From Paramecium sonneborni (lineage: Eukaryota; Ciliophora; Oligohymenophorea; Peniculida; Parameciidae): 63,538 nt of DNA. Under the pieces are notes generated by a model. That model did not search any database. It saw only the letters and a program-made list of their open reading frames with translations, and was not told where the DNA came from. Shown piece by piece: positions 1-12,238 of this stretch; within the stretch, counting starts at the first letter, position 1; each line of letters starts with the position of its first letter. The translations under genes were made by a program, and so were the position numbers. The stretch lies in assembly GCA_905182985.1 (NCBI GenBank), contig CAJJDN010000057.1, positions 498,581 through 562,118 on the forward strand. Direction: 5' to 3'.

Positions 1-1064
1 TATTATTTATATGATTCAAAAGTCCTTTTTAATCCTGTATTATCATTAAATATGCTAGATGTAAGTTCAGCTGGAACAACATTCTATTCTAAATTTTATT
101 CAACAAGAGTTGTTGATTCTATATATTCTTCAGGATTTAAAAACATTCCAAATATTCCTGGCCAATCTATTCTATTTTCTTCATTATAAGTGATAGTTTT
201 TGATAAAAATAAAAGTAGCTTATCCTTATCTTATTTTTCTCCTTCAATTTTCATTGCCGGAAATATCATATCCTTCCCTTTTAGTAATAATTCTTATTAT
301 TTTTTCAATTCATACAAAGTTCTTCTATCAAAGGGTAATTATAAGTATACTAAATAGTAAACAATAACACCTAACTAAATAAATTTAAATAAAAATTACA
401 CTAAATACATCAGTTTTAGATGAATATTTACCATCATTTAAAACTTAAGGAGAAGCATAATAAGGAGTTCCGACTTAAGATTGAATTACTAATTAATTTC
501 TTGTTTCTTTCTCTAAAATTTTACTAAATCCAAAATCTGATATCTAAAATTTATTTTTAATATTATACTTTTATTCTACCATCATTTCCTTAAAGTAAAT
601 TTTCTGGTTTCAAATCTCTATGAATTATTGAATTTTTGTATAATATACTATATCCTTAAATAATTTATGTAACCATATCAATAATCTCAGATGCAGAAAA
701 GTATTATCTACATTAAGCTCTTGATTTAATGAATTTTTCTATGTGCCCTTGACAACATCTCTCCATAAATATGTAACAGATACTCTCATCCTTGCTCTAG
801 AAGATATCAATAACTTTAATAATATTTGGATGCTTTATTGCCATTAGATTATTTAAAATTTTTATTTCTCTTTTTAGAGCTTCTTTATCATACATATCAT
901 CTGACATTAATCTTATTTCCTATTCTATTACTTTCATTCATTACCTTAACACATAATGGCATATCTATTCCTTCTTTTGTACATTCATATACTGTTGCAA
1001 ATGCACCCCTTCCAATTTGATTTTTTCTATTTATTTTGTAACCATCTAAATCCTTTGGCAACAT
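1..1064 (-). CDS. ULK/CaMK-like Ser/Thr protein kinase, 3' end outside window
   Basis: Phosphorylates Ser/Thr of unknown targets. The start is ATG at 1064 (MLPKDLDGYKINRK), followed by a glycine loop GRGAFA (third Gly replaced by Ala), the ATP lysine in LCVK (residue 40), the catalytic loop IIHRDLKPENLL, the Mg loop ISDFGFSK and an activation segment VGTPYYASPQ (usual APE reads SPQ). Three introns, each exactly 25 nt, are needed to keep frame: after LCVK (944-920), just before ISDFGF, and after KTDVFS. All have GTA...TAG ends. The frame is still open at base 1, so the C-terminus is missing. The order of motifs fits ULK/Atg1-like or CaMK-like kinases expanded in ciliates; the subgroup is inference. 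The residues needed for catalysis are present. Confidence 0.9.
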
Positions 1065-4000
1065 TTTACAAAAAATTATTTTTAATATAATAAAATAAAA
1101 CTTATTGATAATTATCATTATTCTTATCTACTAATTTATTAGAAACTTTCAATTATTGTTATTAAGGATTTAAAACATTTTCAATTGAGATTTTTGTATA
1201 AATAAAATATTATATATTCATTTATGTTAAATCTTTCAAGAATTTACTTATTAACTATTTATAATTCTTTTATTTTTTTTTCTCTATTTTATTTATATGA
1301 TATTTATCATAATTCCTTAAATAATATTTCAATAACAATTATATTGAATCTTTGTTGCAATTAATCTGTTAAACTAATTCTATTGATTTATTTTTTTTGA
1401 ATTTTTTATCATTTAATATTGATTTCTCTTATTCTATTAATTTTTTTTTTTAATTCCAAAAGACGATCCTCATAAAATTTATTTTCAAAAAAATTATTTA
1501 CTAGTTTTCACCCTTTTACTACTAAGAAACATTAAAAAATATTTATTTAATATATTTTTAATCTTTAAAAACTACTTAATAGTTTTAAATTAAGATTGAA
1601 AATTTTCTTTGATTATTGATATTCAGTTCATTATTATAAGATCTTAAAATTGATTAACTTCATACTTTATTATCGTCTTTTGAGAGATATTGTTTATTTT
1701 GAAGTTTGATTTAATTTTTAATATTAATTTATTATGATTAATTTATAAACTTGTTAATTTATTTATTGCTTCATCACAAATTACTATTCTTCGATTTATT
1801 ATTATTTTTCCCTAATAATTTTTAAAGGATGAAAAATTTAATTAAGAATCATCATTATCAGCTTTCTAAATAAAGTGCTTATCCCAATATATAATATAAG
1901 TTATTATTTTAATACAAGATAACGAAAATTGAAATAAATTGTTTTATGATATTGTTAAAATAGATTAAGAATAAATTCTTGAACTTTAATTGTTTTTAAA
2001 ATACATATTCTATATTTATTATAACCCTCTACCTTATCTTGTAATTACTCATTTCAATAATTAAACTTTTTTTTTATTTAAATATTCTATTTAAGCTTAG
2101 TATTAATCATTATTTATTTTTATCTAATCAACTTTATCAGTTCTTCAATATACTTTTAGTACAATTAGCTTGAATTATTTATTTTTTTTTTCTAATTTTT
2201 CACATTTTTCTTAAAGAATTTTAAAGTTTTTGTTAATAATTTCTTGAGGAAAAAAGGTTAAATTCAAATTAGGAGATTTAGAAAACAATAATTAGCTCAT
2301 ATAAATTTTGTAAATTATTAAATATAATATTAACCCTTATTTTAATAGAACGTCTTATGAATATCTGCTCAATTCTCACAAACTTTGATCTATAATATCT
2401 GTTCGAAACAGTTACTATGATTAAATTCTTATTAGAATTGATTAAATTTCAATTTTTGGCTCTGATCAATAATAATAAAAAATTAGACTAAATTAGAAAA
2501 TAATGGTTTTTAAATTATTTATGGTATTTTTATATAATCATTTGCTTAATAGGAATAAATATACCACATTTTGAATCATTTTTACAAATTAATATTAACC
2601 TAAAACCTAAATAAATTACATATTAGTTTTGTTTAATTTATAAATGAATTCACAATTTATAATTATAAATATCATTATCATTTTATTTTATAAGCTAATC
2701 TCACTTCATTATTTAAATAAAAAACTATTTGAGTGACATATTTCCTAAAATAGGTTTGTTTAGAATGTAGAACAATTTTATATATCTTAAAAAAGCTAAA
2801 AAAGAGAATCTTTATTAAGTATATTTAATTTACATTCTTTACACATAAAATTGGTAAATTATAAACGGTATTAGTTTGAAAACTTGAAAAATATCAATGA
2901 AATATTATGAGGTATATCTAAATGAAAGCAACTATTCAAAATTATAAAAATTATGTGAATATAATAAATTTAAATTATAATAATCATTTATCGTATTTTG
3001 TCGGTGAAGATTGTTCAGTTATTTACTCTTTAGTTCTCCTTCTTCTTAAGATGGTGCTTTAATCTTTAGATAATTTGATTTATTACCAATTGATTTTAAG
3101 GATAATCTTTTCTGATAATAATTTATTTGATATTTTATTGTTTTATTACCAGTTATCATAGGTAAAGTTGATAAATTATTGGTATCACCATTTTTTAAGT
3201 CCTTCTTATTTGAAATTTTCTATTGAGTGCATCCCATATTTATATCTGAAATTTAATTTAATTAAAAATATACGAATAAATAAAATGGGATTGATAAAAA
3301 AAGATACTAATTTCATAATTATTAACAGGAAGTTTTATATCCATTTTTATTACTCTTAATAATCAGATTTATTAAATTATATATATTCTGTAAATAATAT
3401 AAAATCAATCTTCATTTTGATTGACATTTTATCCTTAAAGACAACTAAATAAGTAGTAAACCATTATCTGAGAACATTATTTTTATCAATTTCATTAAAG
3501 ATATTGAAATAAGTTTACATAATTTTGCTTATTGATTTTTTAGAATATTTATATTAAAACTATTATTTCATATTATTTAAAAGCTAAAATAATTGATTAA
3601 AATTTTATAATGCAATATTTGATGCTATCTCTGTAGATTGAGTTAAATTTTAAAATTGAACTATTGTCTATGTTTTATATACCCTTATTGTCTAAGTTAA
3701 ATAAACTGGCATTATTTTAAATTTAAAATACATTGTTTCTTGTAATTACCTATATTTACAATCTTTAATCAAAATTGTTCTTTTCTCTCTTATAAATTTA
3801 ATTATTTAGATATACTTTATTTATTTATAAAGCTATAAACGATTTTAATTGATTATTATTAGATAATTTATGATTTAATTTATTCACTTTTTTCTAATTT
3901 ATTTTCATCACCTATAAAAATCTTTAATTCTAATTTGTTTGTATACAATCAATTTTTCCTAAAATTAAAATGTATTTATAAAAAGGTAAGTTTTAAGTCT

Positions 4001-4870
4001 ACATCTGTTATAAGCCAATGATGATTTGAATCTAAAGGGCTTGGTCCTATTGCAAAAAAATTATTTAATTGATTAAATTTAAAGTTATAAATTTTTACAC
4101 AAGAAAGTTTCTCTATCTTTCCATTCTCTTTAAATTTTTAATTAATTTATTCGTACAATCCTAAGGTAGTAATTCATTACAAGAAACTATGCAAAACTGA
4201 TTAAGTTTAATGTAAATTAGTTTACAGAAAATCATCTATTACCATCATTCCATTTTTATAACAAATATTAAGTTAAAATGATTAATTTTTAATTAATTTT
4301 ATTTCTGATTTATTATTTAATTTGTTTGATTCTTCCTATTTAAAAATATTTTTATGTATGATGCTTGTTAAATTTAAAAAAATATTTTTAATTCTTTTAC
4401 TTGTTTGCTTTTTATTGGCTTTAACTCTATTTATTTCTAAAATCACTTTTTTGACTATAATTTTTAATTTTTTCTAATTCTTCTATATTCATTAAAATAT
4501 TTCTGTTTTATGTTGTTTTGTTTGATTAAAATAAATACAAATCTTTGAATATTTTTAAGCAAAGTTTTATTCGATCGGTTTAATTATCTTTTTTACAATT
4601 AAAACACATTGATGTTAATTACTTTTTTACAAATTACATATGAATATTTCTATTAGTTATTTTTTTATTATTCTTTTTACTAATACACCTTTTATATCAA
4701 GTCTAAATTATTTTATCATATTAAAACTTAAGGAATTGTTTGAGAACTCAATTTGTACTGTAACTCAATTCATTATAGCTATTATTAATTTCTAAATTAC
4801 ATTTACAATTATTTAAATAAAAAATAGATATTTACATTATACAAAAATCGAAAATATTTTATTATAAATT
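1065..4870. other. Gene-poor AT-rich stretch
   Basis: No convincing intact gene. Frames stay open for long distances only because TAA and TAG are not stops. Codon pattern, motifs and intron-like elements are absent, apart from one short protein-like patch on the minus strand near 3995-4161, reported separately. The left part must hold the promoter of the kinase at 1064 and the right end that of the gene at 4871; no specific element is recognisable. Confidence 0.6.
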
Positions 4871-5520
4871 ATGGGTAAAATTTAAATAGAGAAAGAGGAT
4901 AAAGATTTAAAGAAGGATAAAAAGCTGAATAAAAAGAAATAAGTATCTTTCAAAGGTGATATGGATCTTGAAAAACCTAGGGGTATTAAGAAGAAAGTGA
5001 TAAAATAAACTAGTGAATAAATTAAACAAAAATTAATAAAAAAAAAAGTACAATAACTAAATCAAATAAAAACTCAAACTTAAACTGCTACATAAAAGAA
5101 GGTTGAAATATTTAAAGAATTTAATAAAAATATTGAATAATAGATTTAGATTCCAAAAACTTCGACTAAAGGTTAGAGAGAAAGATGGCTAAAGAAATAA
5201 AAAATTTTAAAAAAGAAGGTAATCATTCATTAATATGAAAGTTATTAGATAAGTACATTATTACAAAATAAAAATAGGAACCATAAACTTTTATTTTAGA
5301 TTCATTGAAAAATAATTTATAAGCTATTGATAAGCAAAATGAGGAAAAATTAAAGTAATTAGAATTAGAAAGAAACAAGGGAACTTCAAGTCACTTAAGA
5401 AATAAGTTGTTAAAGGAGGATTAAATCAGAATGAAGCAAGTTTTCTAGATTAAACCTTTCTAAGATAATCCTTTAGCAACGATGAAAATGCATCTAGAAA
5501 ACACATATTCTAAAAAGTGA
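4871..5520 (+). CDS. SLX9: SLX9/FAM207A-like ribosome biogenesis protein
   Basis: Predicted nucleolar factor for small-subunit pre-ribosome maturation and export, by family. The protein has 208 residues and is very basic and glutamine-rich. The N-terminal third is Lys-rich (GKIQIEKEDKDLKKDKK). A central RERWLKKQK block and the C-terminal MKQVFQIKPFQDNPLATMK match the two parts I associate with the SLX9/FAM207 family: a basic RERW-type segment, then a short helix ending in NPLA-(T/I). One 23-nt intron (GTAATC...GAAAG) follows KKQKILKKK; removing it gives exactly 209 codons. The start is the first ATG after an AT-rich leader and the stop is TGA. The next gene is convergent, 700 bp away. Identity rests on short motifs, so moderate confidence. 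Confidence 0.6.
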
Positions 5521-6224
5521 TTAATTGTTTATATTTAATAAGTAATATGAATTTCATATTATGATTGATCAGCATCATAAAATTTATGTGATTATTAATC
5601 AAATAAATATCATGGCTATTTAATAATTCTCTTTTTTTCCTCAAAAATCAAGATCTTATATTTTTCAACTTAATATAATATTGGTGATATTAATAATTAT
5701 TTAACTACTTCTTATATTCTAAATTAAATTAGACAAAAAGAGATTTTAACTCAATATTTATTCAATATTATCTTTTTTTCAATTTGTTTAAAGTTAAATT
5801 GTTACTATTTTAATAACTATGAAGTTTATGTGAATTATTCAGATGTAATATTGTCCAAATTTGAAAAACTCAGTTCCTAAGCTAGTTTCATTTATTTTAG
5901 ATAAATTAATTTAATATGTATAAAAATACAAATTTGATCTTAATTATATAAATTTGATCTTTTTATTCATTGTTTCGTTTAAAATTTAATTTAAAACATC
6001 TTTGACTCTTTTCAAAATATCAATAAAATACTTTAAATAATTAATCAAAGAATACCTTATATAATAATTAAAAATTAAGTACTTCTTAAGTTTTTTTTAT
6101 AAAAGTGAATTAGTTTGTTAAGTTCTATATTTTTAAATAGTTAATGATAGATTATATTATCTAATTATCTAATTCCTTTGAAATGAATGAATAAATTTTA
6201 AATATTTAATATATTTATAATTGA
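5521..6224. other. Intergenic region between convergent genes
   Basis: About 700 bp between the TGA of the SLX9-like gene and the TGA of the SF-assemblin gene. It is AT-rich. I see no coding pattern, RNA gene or repeat in it. Confidence 0.6.
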
Positions 6225-7097
6225 TCATAGATTTGCTGCAATACTTAATTTATTGCATGTATCTTCTAATAAACTTAAGAGGTGTTCTTCTGATTATTCC
6301 CTAAAGAAAGTATAGACTAATTGTTTACCTTGTTTTTTTTTCTTGGTCCAATTCAACTTTGACTCTATTAACAATATCTTTTAACATTTCAAAGATTGAT
6401 TATTCACTTTCATCTCTGTTTCTTTTTTCTACATTAATTAAATTACTTAATTTAACAAGTTCATCAGTAATTGACTTCATAACCTAAGAATAGATGGTCA
6501 AATTTATACATTTTAATCAGACTCATCTCTTTCATTGGCTTCATTTCTGATAGCTTCTTGAATTTTAGGTAAATCATTTTACAATCCTTAATGAATTCCC
6601 TCAATTGAATCAACTCTACTTGCTGTTTCTTTTTAAACTTCAGTTCTTAATAATGCTGTTTTATCTTCTAACAGACGTAATACTTTAGATTCTCCTTCTT
6701 TTCTAGCTTAAGTTTCATTTTCAATTGCATTTTCAAATTTCTTCTCTAAAGCTGACACTTCTCTATTTTTAGTTTCATTAGCTTATTCTTTAGCTAATTT
6801 ATCTTCTTCAACTTATTTTTATAATTTTCCTAACTGATATATGATATAAAATAATACTTGATCTCTAAGTCCATTGAGTTTAGTAAAGATTTATTCTTAA
6901 AATTCATTAAATGCATCTTCAGCTTATTGAATTCTTTATTCAGCTTATTCAAGTTTTTAGAATCTCTCATTCTCTACTCCTATTTATATGGTTGATAACT
7001 TTTCTGATATCTTCTAAATTCTTCCACTGCTTGGTGATACTTATTAATCTAGTAAGAATAGTTGTTAAATTTTACATAAAGATCTGGAATTATACAT
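6225..7097 (-). CDS. SF-assemblin (striated fibre / kinetodesmal-type) protein
   Basis: Filament-forming coiled-coil protein of striated rootlets attached to basal bodies. About 255 residues after splicing. A short head with SP/SS (SPSSGRIQKI) is followed by a continuous heptad rod, typical of SF-assemblin and beta-giardin: ENERFQKLEQAEQRIQQAED, a segment rich in LEKKFENAIENETQARKEGE, then IRNEANERDESDQ and a final EEHLLSLLEDTCNKL. Predicted introns: 27 nt near codon 8, 24 nt in frame after GLRDQ, 26 nt containing TGA after ESDQN, and 28 nt before EQSEEHLL. The first two are multiples of three, so their removal is inferred from rod continuity; the last two are required. The coiled-coil gene upstream ends 54 bp away on the same strand. 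Confidence 0.85.
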
Positions 7098-7151
7098 TGT
7101 TAATAAATTTTATTTATGATTAAACTCTTTTTAAATATAGAAATTAAAATA

Positions 7152-8090
7152 TCAATCTAATAAAAATTTCTTGTTCCTTTTAATGCTACTCTAACCAATA
7201 TCGTATTGAGAAATATCTGCAAAATCAGAATATGAATTATCTATTAAATCATATTATTATTATTCGTCTTCATTATCAACTTTACTATTTCTACTTGAAA
7301 TCTAATTAATATTTTTGTAAATATGTTCAACATCAATTCCTCTTGATTTTACTGCTTTTACTAATTATATTAATTTCTTTTCCTTCTCTGAAAGTGTTTA
7401 AATCTTAGATTGCATCAATTTTATCTAATTTTTTAATTCTATTTTTTCTTGTCCATTCATTTACTATTTTTTAGGTTAAATTTGATGTTATTTTTTCATC
7501 TATTTTATTTACTCTAATTAAACTTCATAATTTTTTATTCTCACTTATGCTTCTTTATTTTACATTTCCAATTCTAAATCAATTAGATAAAATACATACC
7601 AAATTTAAATTTATTTTCTTTTGTTTGTAATTCTAATTCATGTATTTTTTAATTTAAAATTGCTTTCTCTTTATCAAACTCAAATTACTTTTGGTTTTAA
7701 TTATTATTAACAATTTCTCTTATCATTTAGATTAATTAAATTATATAACTTGATACTTCCTATTAATTAATACATGTCCTTAATCCTACTATTAATTTTG
7801 AGAGTTATTAATTTAACTACTTAAAGTTTCTACTTTTCTCCATATTGTCAATTACATTTCTTATTAACCTTATTATCTCTTTCTTTGAAGCTTCTTCCTT
7901 TAAATGAGCTTATTCATATAAATAACTTTAAACGGACATCATTTCTCCACTTAACTTCATAGTTGATTAAGTATTTAACCTACTCTTATATAACTCAAAC
8001 GCATACTTTATTTAGCTTCTTATCAGGAGTGTTAAAGCTATTATTCAAAACTCTGTTATAATTATGTTTAGGAGCAGATAATGATTTCAT
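7152..8090 (-). CDS. Coiled-coil protein of unknown function
   Basis: A 296-residue protein, mostly helical and Gln/Lys/Glu-rich. The start MKSLSAPKHNY at 8090 is preferred over an in-frame ATG at 8177 because the extra 29 residues are a low-complexity Ile/Lys run that looks like leader sequence. Introns of 22 nt (after DKKLNK) and 26 nt (after KENKFKF) are needed; with them the length is exactly 297 codons. Coiled-coil stretches cover about residues 50-200. A compact segment, KLIQLVKAVKSRGIDVEHIY, near residue 230 is the most conserved-looking part and may bind a partner. The Ser/Asp-rich tail (DLIDNSYSDFADISQY) ends in basic residues. I do not recognise the family. Being 54 bp upstream of SF-assemblin on the same strand suggests, but does not show, a cytoskeletal role. 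Confidence 0.75.
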
Positions 8091-8310
8091 TTTACTTAAC
8101 AATTTTTTTATTTTTTTTATAATTATTTTATTTTTAATTCTAATTCTTAACAAATATAGATTCTCATTAAATTTCATAGTTTTTAATCAATAAAATTAAT
8201 TATCCTTGTTTTTTATTTTATAAAAATATATTTCTAAAATAATATGAACTTTTAATGATTAAAATATTGTGCAAACTTATAATAACAATAATAATTAAAA
8301 TATTATTATA

Positions 8311-8790
8311 ATGAACATAAAAAAACCTGAAAAGCAATATTACTTAAGTCCTTTTCCAAAAGATGTAATAGGATTGATAGCATCAAGTTGTGTTTAGAAA
8401 TTCTAAGGTGCTTATGCTTAAGAATTACAAGAAAAAAAAAATAGATCTTTATAGGATGAAATACTTTATAGATTCTTTAAAAGTAGATCTCCACCATATG
8501 AATTGAGTTAGGAAGATTAAGAGGATTTAAAAAAATTTGAAGGAAATGAATACAATCTATGTTAATATAGAGGATAGTAGTTTTTAAAAAAATATTTTTA
8601 ACCAGAAGTTATAAAGTTCAATGAATGTATAGAGATTTGTGATATTGAAAATTCTTCTCAATTAAAAGGATTGTTTTTAATAAAGAGATCAATGTGTAGA
8701 AGAAAATGTGAAGATAAAATGGATTTGACATTAAAAGAATATATGAGAGATGGCAAATTTCCAAAAATGGAAGAAATCTTAAAAATGTGA
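8311..8790 (+). CDS. Small protein with a twin CX3C motif (possible small-Tim-like)
   Basis: A 159-residue protein in one exon. Near the C-terminus it carries CIEIC and CRRKC, two CX3C pairs separated by 18 residues, flanked by helical sequence. Twin CX3C pairs define the Tim9/Tim10/Tim8 chaperones of the mitochondrial intermembrane space, where the spacing is usually about 11-17, so this would be a divergent member or an unrelated disulfide hairpin. The N-terminal half (SPFPKDVIGLIASSCVQKF) is not typical of small Tims and makes the protein longer than the usual 80-110 residues. The start is the first ATG. The gene is divergent from the coiled-coil gene at 8090 and 114 bp upstream of the importin gene. 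Confidence 0.7.
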
Positions 8791-8904
8791 GACCTATTAA
8801 TGTATTTATGAAGTAAAATCAAAATTAACATATTTTTAATTTGTGAGTAATGAAGTTGATAAAATTTCGTGTATTTTTTAAATAATTTAAATAATAATTT
8901 AAGG

Positions 8905-11900
8905 ATGGCATCCTAAATCTATGAACAATTAACAGCAGCCTATACAAATGCAGATAATTAGATTAGAAATTAGGCTGAGAAATCATTAATAAATTCTTTG
9001 TAGGAGAACTATTAGAATTTTTAATTTATTGCTTAATTAGCAGAATAACAAGATAAAAGTACATATATATTGTTTATTAATAGTGTAGGAATAAGCTATC
9101 AGTTTATTGAATTCTGTAGTTATGAAAATGCTAAATAAAAATACTAGTACTAAAAAATGTTATTATTTAGATTTATTAACAGTTTAGCATACTGCTACTT
9201 TAATTTCTGTACTAATTTCACAAAAAAACCCTTTAAAATATAAGCAATTCCTAATTTAATCATTAAGTAAAATTATAAAAAGAGACAAAAGTATAATATT
9301 TATTATAATTTAGATGTAAAGGCAGAAATCCAGAACAAAATGAAAGAATATTTAATGGGAGATTAATAATGGCAAATATAAACTGGAATTTTGTTTTTTA
9401 AGATTTTGGTGAATTCTGTAGAACTGTCAAATTATAATAATTATGCAAATATAACTACAATAAACTATGAATGGATTATAGAATATTTTAATATATGTGT
9501 CTAAATTATGTCAGTTTTGAAGGATTAACCAAAAGATTTGCCAGATGAATTCATTAATACTATGAAATATTTTGCTTTATCTATCTAGGATTTATGTGAT
9601 AAAATATAATCATAATCAAATCTATCTAGAGAACAAATAGTACCTATATTAAATATTCTATTCTCAATAAATTCATTTTCAGGTTCTTTAATCTTACTAC
9701 TCTAATATTCCCCTTGGTTAGGAAAATAAACATAAAATTCCATAATTATTAATACTGGTAATTCCAATTTTGATGATAAAATTAATGAAATAAAATGTTA
9801 TATTCTGAAATCCTACATGATAACTTTTTAAATTTTGATTAATACCCGTAATAAATCAGAAGTTAAAAAAGGCCCATTTGGACCTTATATTAATCCAATC
9901 ACTAAAATTCTTTTATCTTCTATTTTGAACTATACGAGTAGCGAACAAACTAATATAATCCTAAAGTAAATCTAAATAAATATTAATAGTAAACCATTTC
10001 TAAGAAATATTATTACATATATTCTTAAATTGCTAGCAAATTTAGGATAATAGACAGAATAATATCAAATTTTCTAAGATTCAAAAGTATCTTTAATAAC
10101 TGATGTAATTTATCCTTATTTAATTACAACTTCAAATGAATACATTTAAATGTAAGATGACCCAGAAGAATTCGTTAATCTTGCTCTTGATACTGTCGAC
10201 AAACAAGAGTCAGACATTCCTAAAACAGCTGCAGCATAATTATTAGAAACTTTTTGTGATCATATTGATGGCTCTACAACATTCTTGGCTAATCTTGCTG
10301 TTATCATAATCTAGCATACAATTAATAGCTTATCTAGTAATCCTATTCCATTAAATGATTAATAACAAACATTTATAAAAGCAATCTCAGAAAAGTAAAT
10401 AATAATTAATAAAATAGAAAATTATTCACTGAATATAACGCTATTGATAGAATTGAAAGTAGTTTAATTGTATTGACAATAATGAGTTATTTGATTTAAA
10501 AAAGATTTGATATAGTTAGTTTAATGGAGTAACTTTTAGTTGATAATCTAAAGTTTTTTTAAAATATTTAACAGCAGATAATAAAAGTAAGGTTTTCTCT
10601 GTTTTTTGGTTACTATTGCGATAATTTATTTAAAAAGGATATTCAATCTTAGAATATGCTAATGTATTTATAAATTTTAATAAATTTTGTTGAACCAAGA
10701 GAACCAGTAGTATTATATTAATCAATAGATGCATTAAAAGATATATTCGAAGATGAAGAATTGAAAGAGAAAACAAAAAATTTAGTGGCAATAGTGTTTC
10801 CGCCATTATGCAATGGTCTAAAGTTTAGTATATACGAGAGACATTTCGAAATGATCACAAATCTTATAAAGAAGTACTCGTTCGTATTTCTATAACAAGA
10901 ATAGTTATTAATTGGTTTGATGCAAATTCTAGTTTAAAGAATAATATATGAATAAGAATTAATTAATAAAGGAGATAACTAAAGACATATATACTTAAAT
11001 AAATGTTGGAATATTATAAGATAATTGGGAGATCAGGATGAATACAAAAATTTATTAATAACTTTGGAATAAAACATATATTAATTATATTCAATGTTAA
11101 CTAGTTGTGAGAAAATAGATTTTGATGAAGATTTAATTTTGTTCATTTCATAGTGTATATCAAAATTATCATCTGTAACTCTTTTGTAAATGTAAGTGTT
11201 ACCATTGTTTTAGAATGTTATACAGAAGCAAAACTATAGATTAGGGAATCTATATGAAACCTTAAATTATTACATTCACTATGGTAGAAATTATTTTGTA
11301 GATGAAAGATATTAGTAGATATTTTTCAACTTAGCTTTTTAACATTTACAACCTGATTAATAATTCGAGGATATTGAATAAGCTGAAGGTGCATTGCTAA
11401 TACAATTAGGAATTTAAGAATTAAATTAGGATTTAAAAAAACCTATTCTGGAAACAATTCTTAATTAAACAGTTACTATGATGTCTACTAAAGAACTTAA
11501 AGGTATACTTAGATCAAGAATAACTGGAATTATATTAAGTGCACTCTATTCAATATAAGAATTAACCTGTGAATTATTAGCTGGAATTTTTTCAGCTGTT
11601 TATAATAAAGTTCTTGATACATATTATTCTCCAGGCTATGATATTAAATTGTTTGTAATTACTATGTCATCCTTAATTAATAAATAACCTAATCTATTAA
11701 CTTCCAAATTAATCACCACAATTGTCAATAATTTATTTCAATAAGATAAATTCGAAAAGGAGACTGAATAAAAGAAATTGAATAGGTACTCCATTTAATA
11801 AATTTAGTTCTTTTGATGGAGAAGAGTTTGATTAAGAAGATGATTAAGATGATGATTTCAATCAACAAGATGATATCAGTGAAGCTTAATAACAAATTGA

Positions 11901-12177
11901 ATTATTTTTAAGTCCTATTGTAAAAATTGATGAATATTCAGTCTTTAAAAATACTCTATTTGCAATCAAATAACAGTAATTTTTTTTTCATTATTAGTTA
12001 TGCCTTGGGAATTGAATAACTTAAATAAGAACTCGATAATTAAATAATTGTTAAATTGAACGAATTGATGTCTTTTGTAAGAATAAGTACAAATGATGGA
12101 AATTAATTTTCAAGAAAAGTAATCTATCTATTTATCTCTAGCTTATTAAAGCATAAAGAAGAAAGAAGAAAAATTGA
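8905..12177 (+). CDS. Importin-7/8 (Nmd5/Sxm1)-like karyopherin beta
   Basis: Nuclear transport receptor that binds Ran-GTP and cargo, built of HEAT repeats. The spliced length of 1060 residues is close to animal importin-7 (about 1040). The N-terminus has the importin-beta pattern NQIRNQAEKSLINSL. The diagnostic block is DDPEEFVNLALD followed by SDIPKTAAAQLLETFCDH, which fits the DPEE(Y/F)...AA..LL signature of the importin-7/8 and exportin-2 groups. An acidic tail (EEFDQEDDQDDDFNQQDD) and a final DEYSVFKNTL-type helix also fit importin-7/8. Required introns: 23 nt before KLFTEYNA, 22 nt within LNRSFDGEE, 22 nt in AIKQHYALG and 23 nt before the basic C-terminus (LIKAQRRKKKN). Together they give exactly 1061 codons. 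The region after residue 50 matches the family poorly, so an unnoticed in-frame intron there is possible. Confidence 0.85.
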
Positions 12178-12238
12178 TTTATCTAAATATTGTTATAATT
12201 TAAGATTGATAAATTATGTGATCTTATTCACATCAATT

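Noticed and set aside
6911..7123. Plus-strand hydrophobic 70-residue frame
   Set aside because: It is the antisense of the SF-assemblin rod; coiled-coil genes give Leu/Ile/Ser-rich antisense frames.
8091..8177. N-terminal extension of the coiled-coil gene to ATG 8177
   Set aside because: The extra 29 residues are an Ile/Lys/Asn run typical of AT-rich leader sequence; MKSLSAPK at 8090 is the better start.
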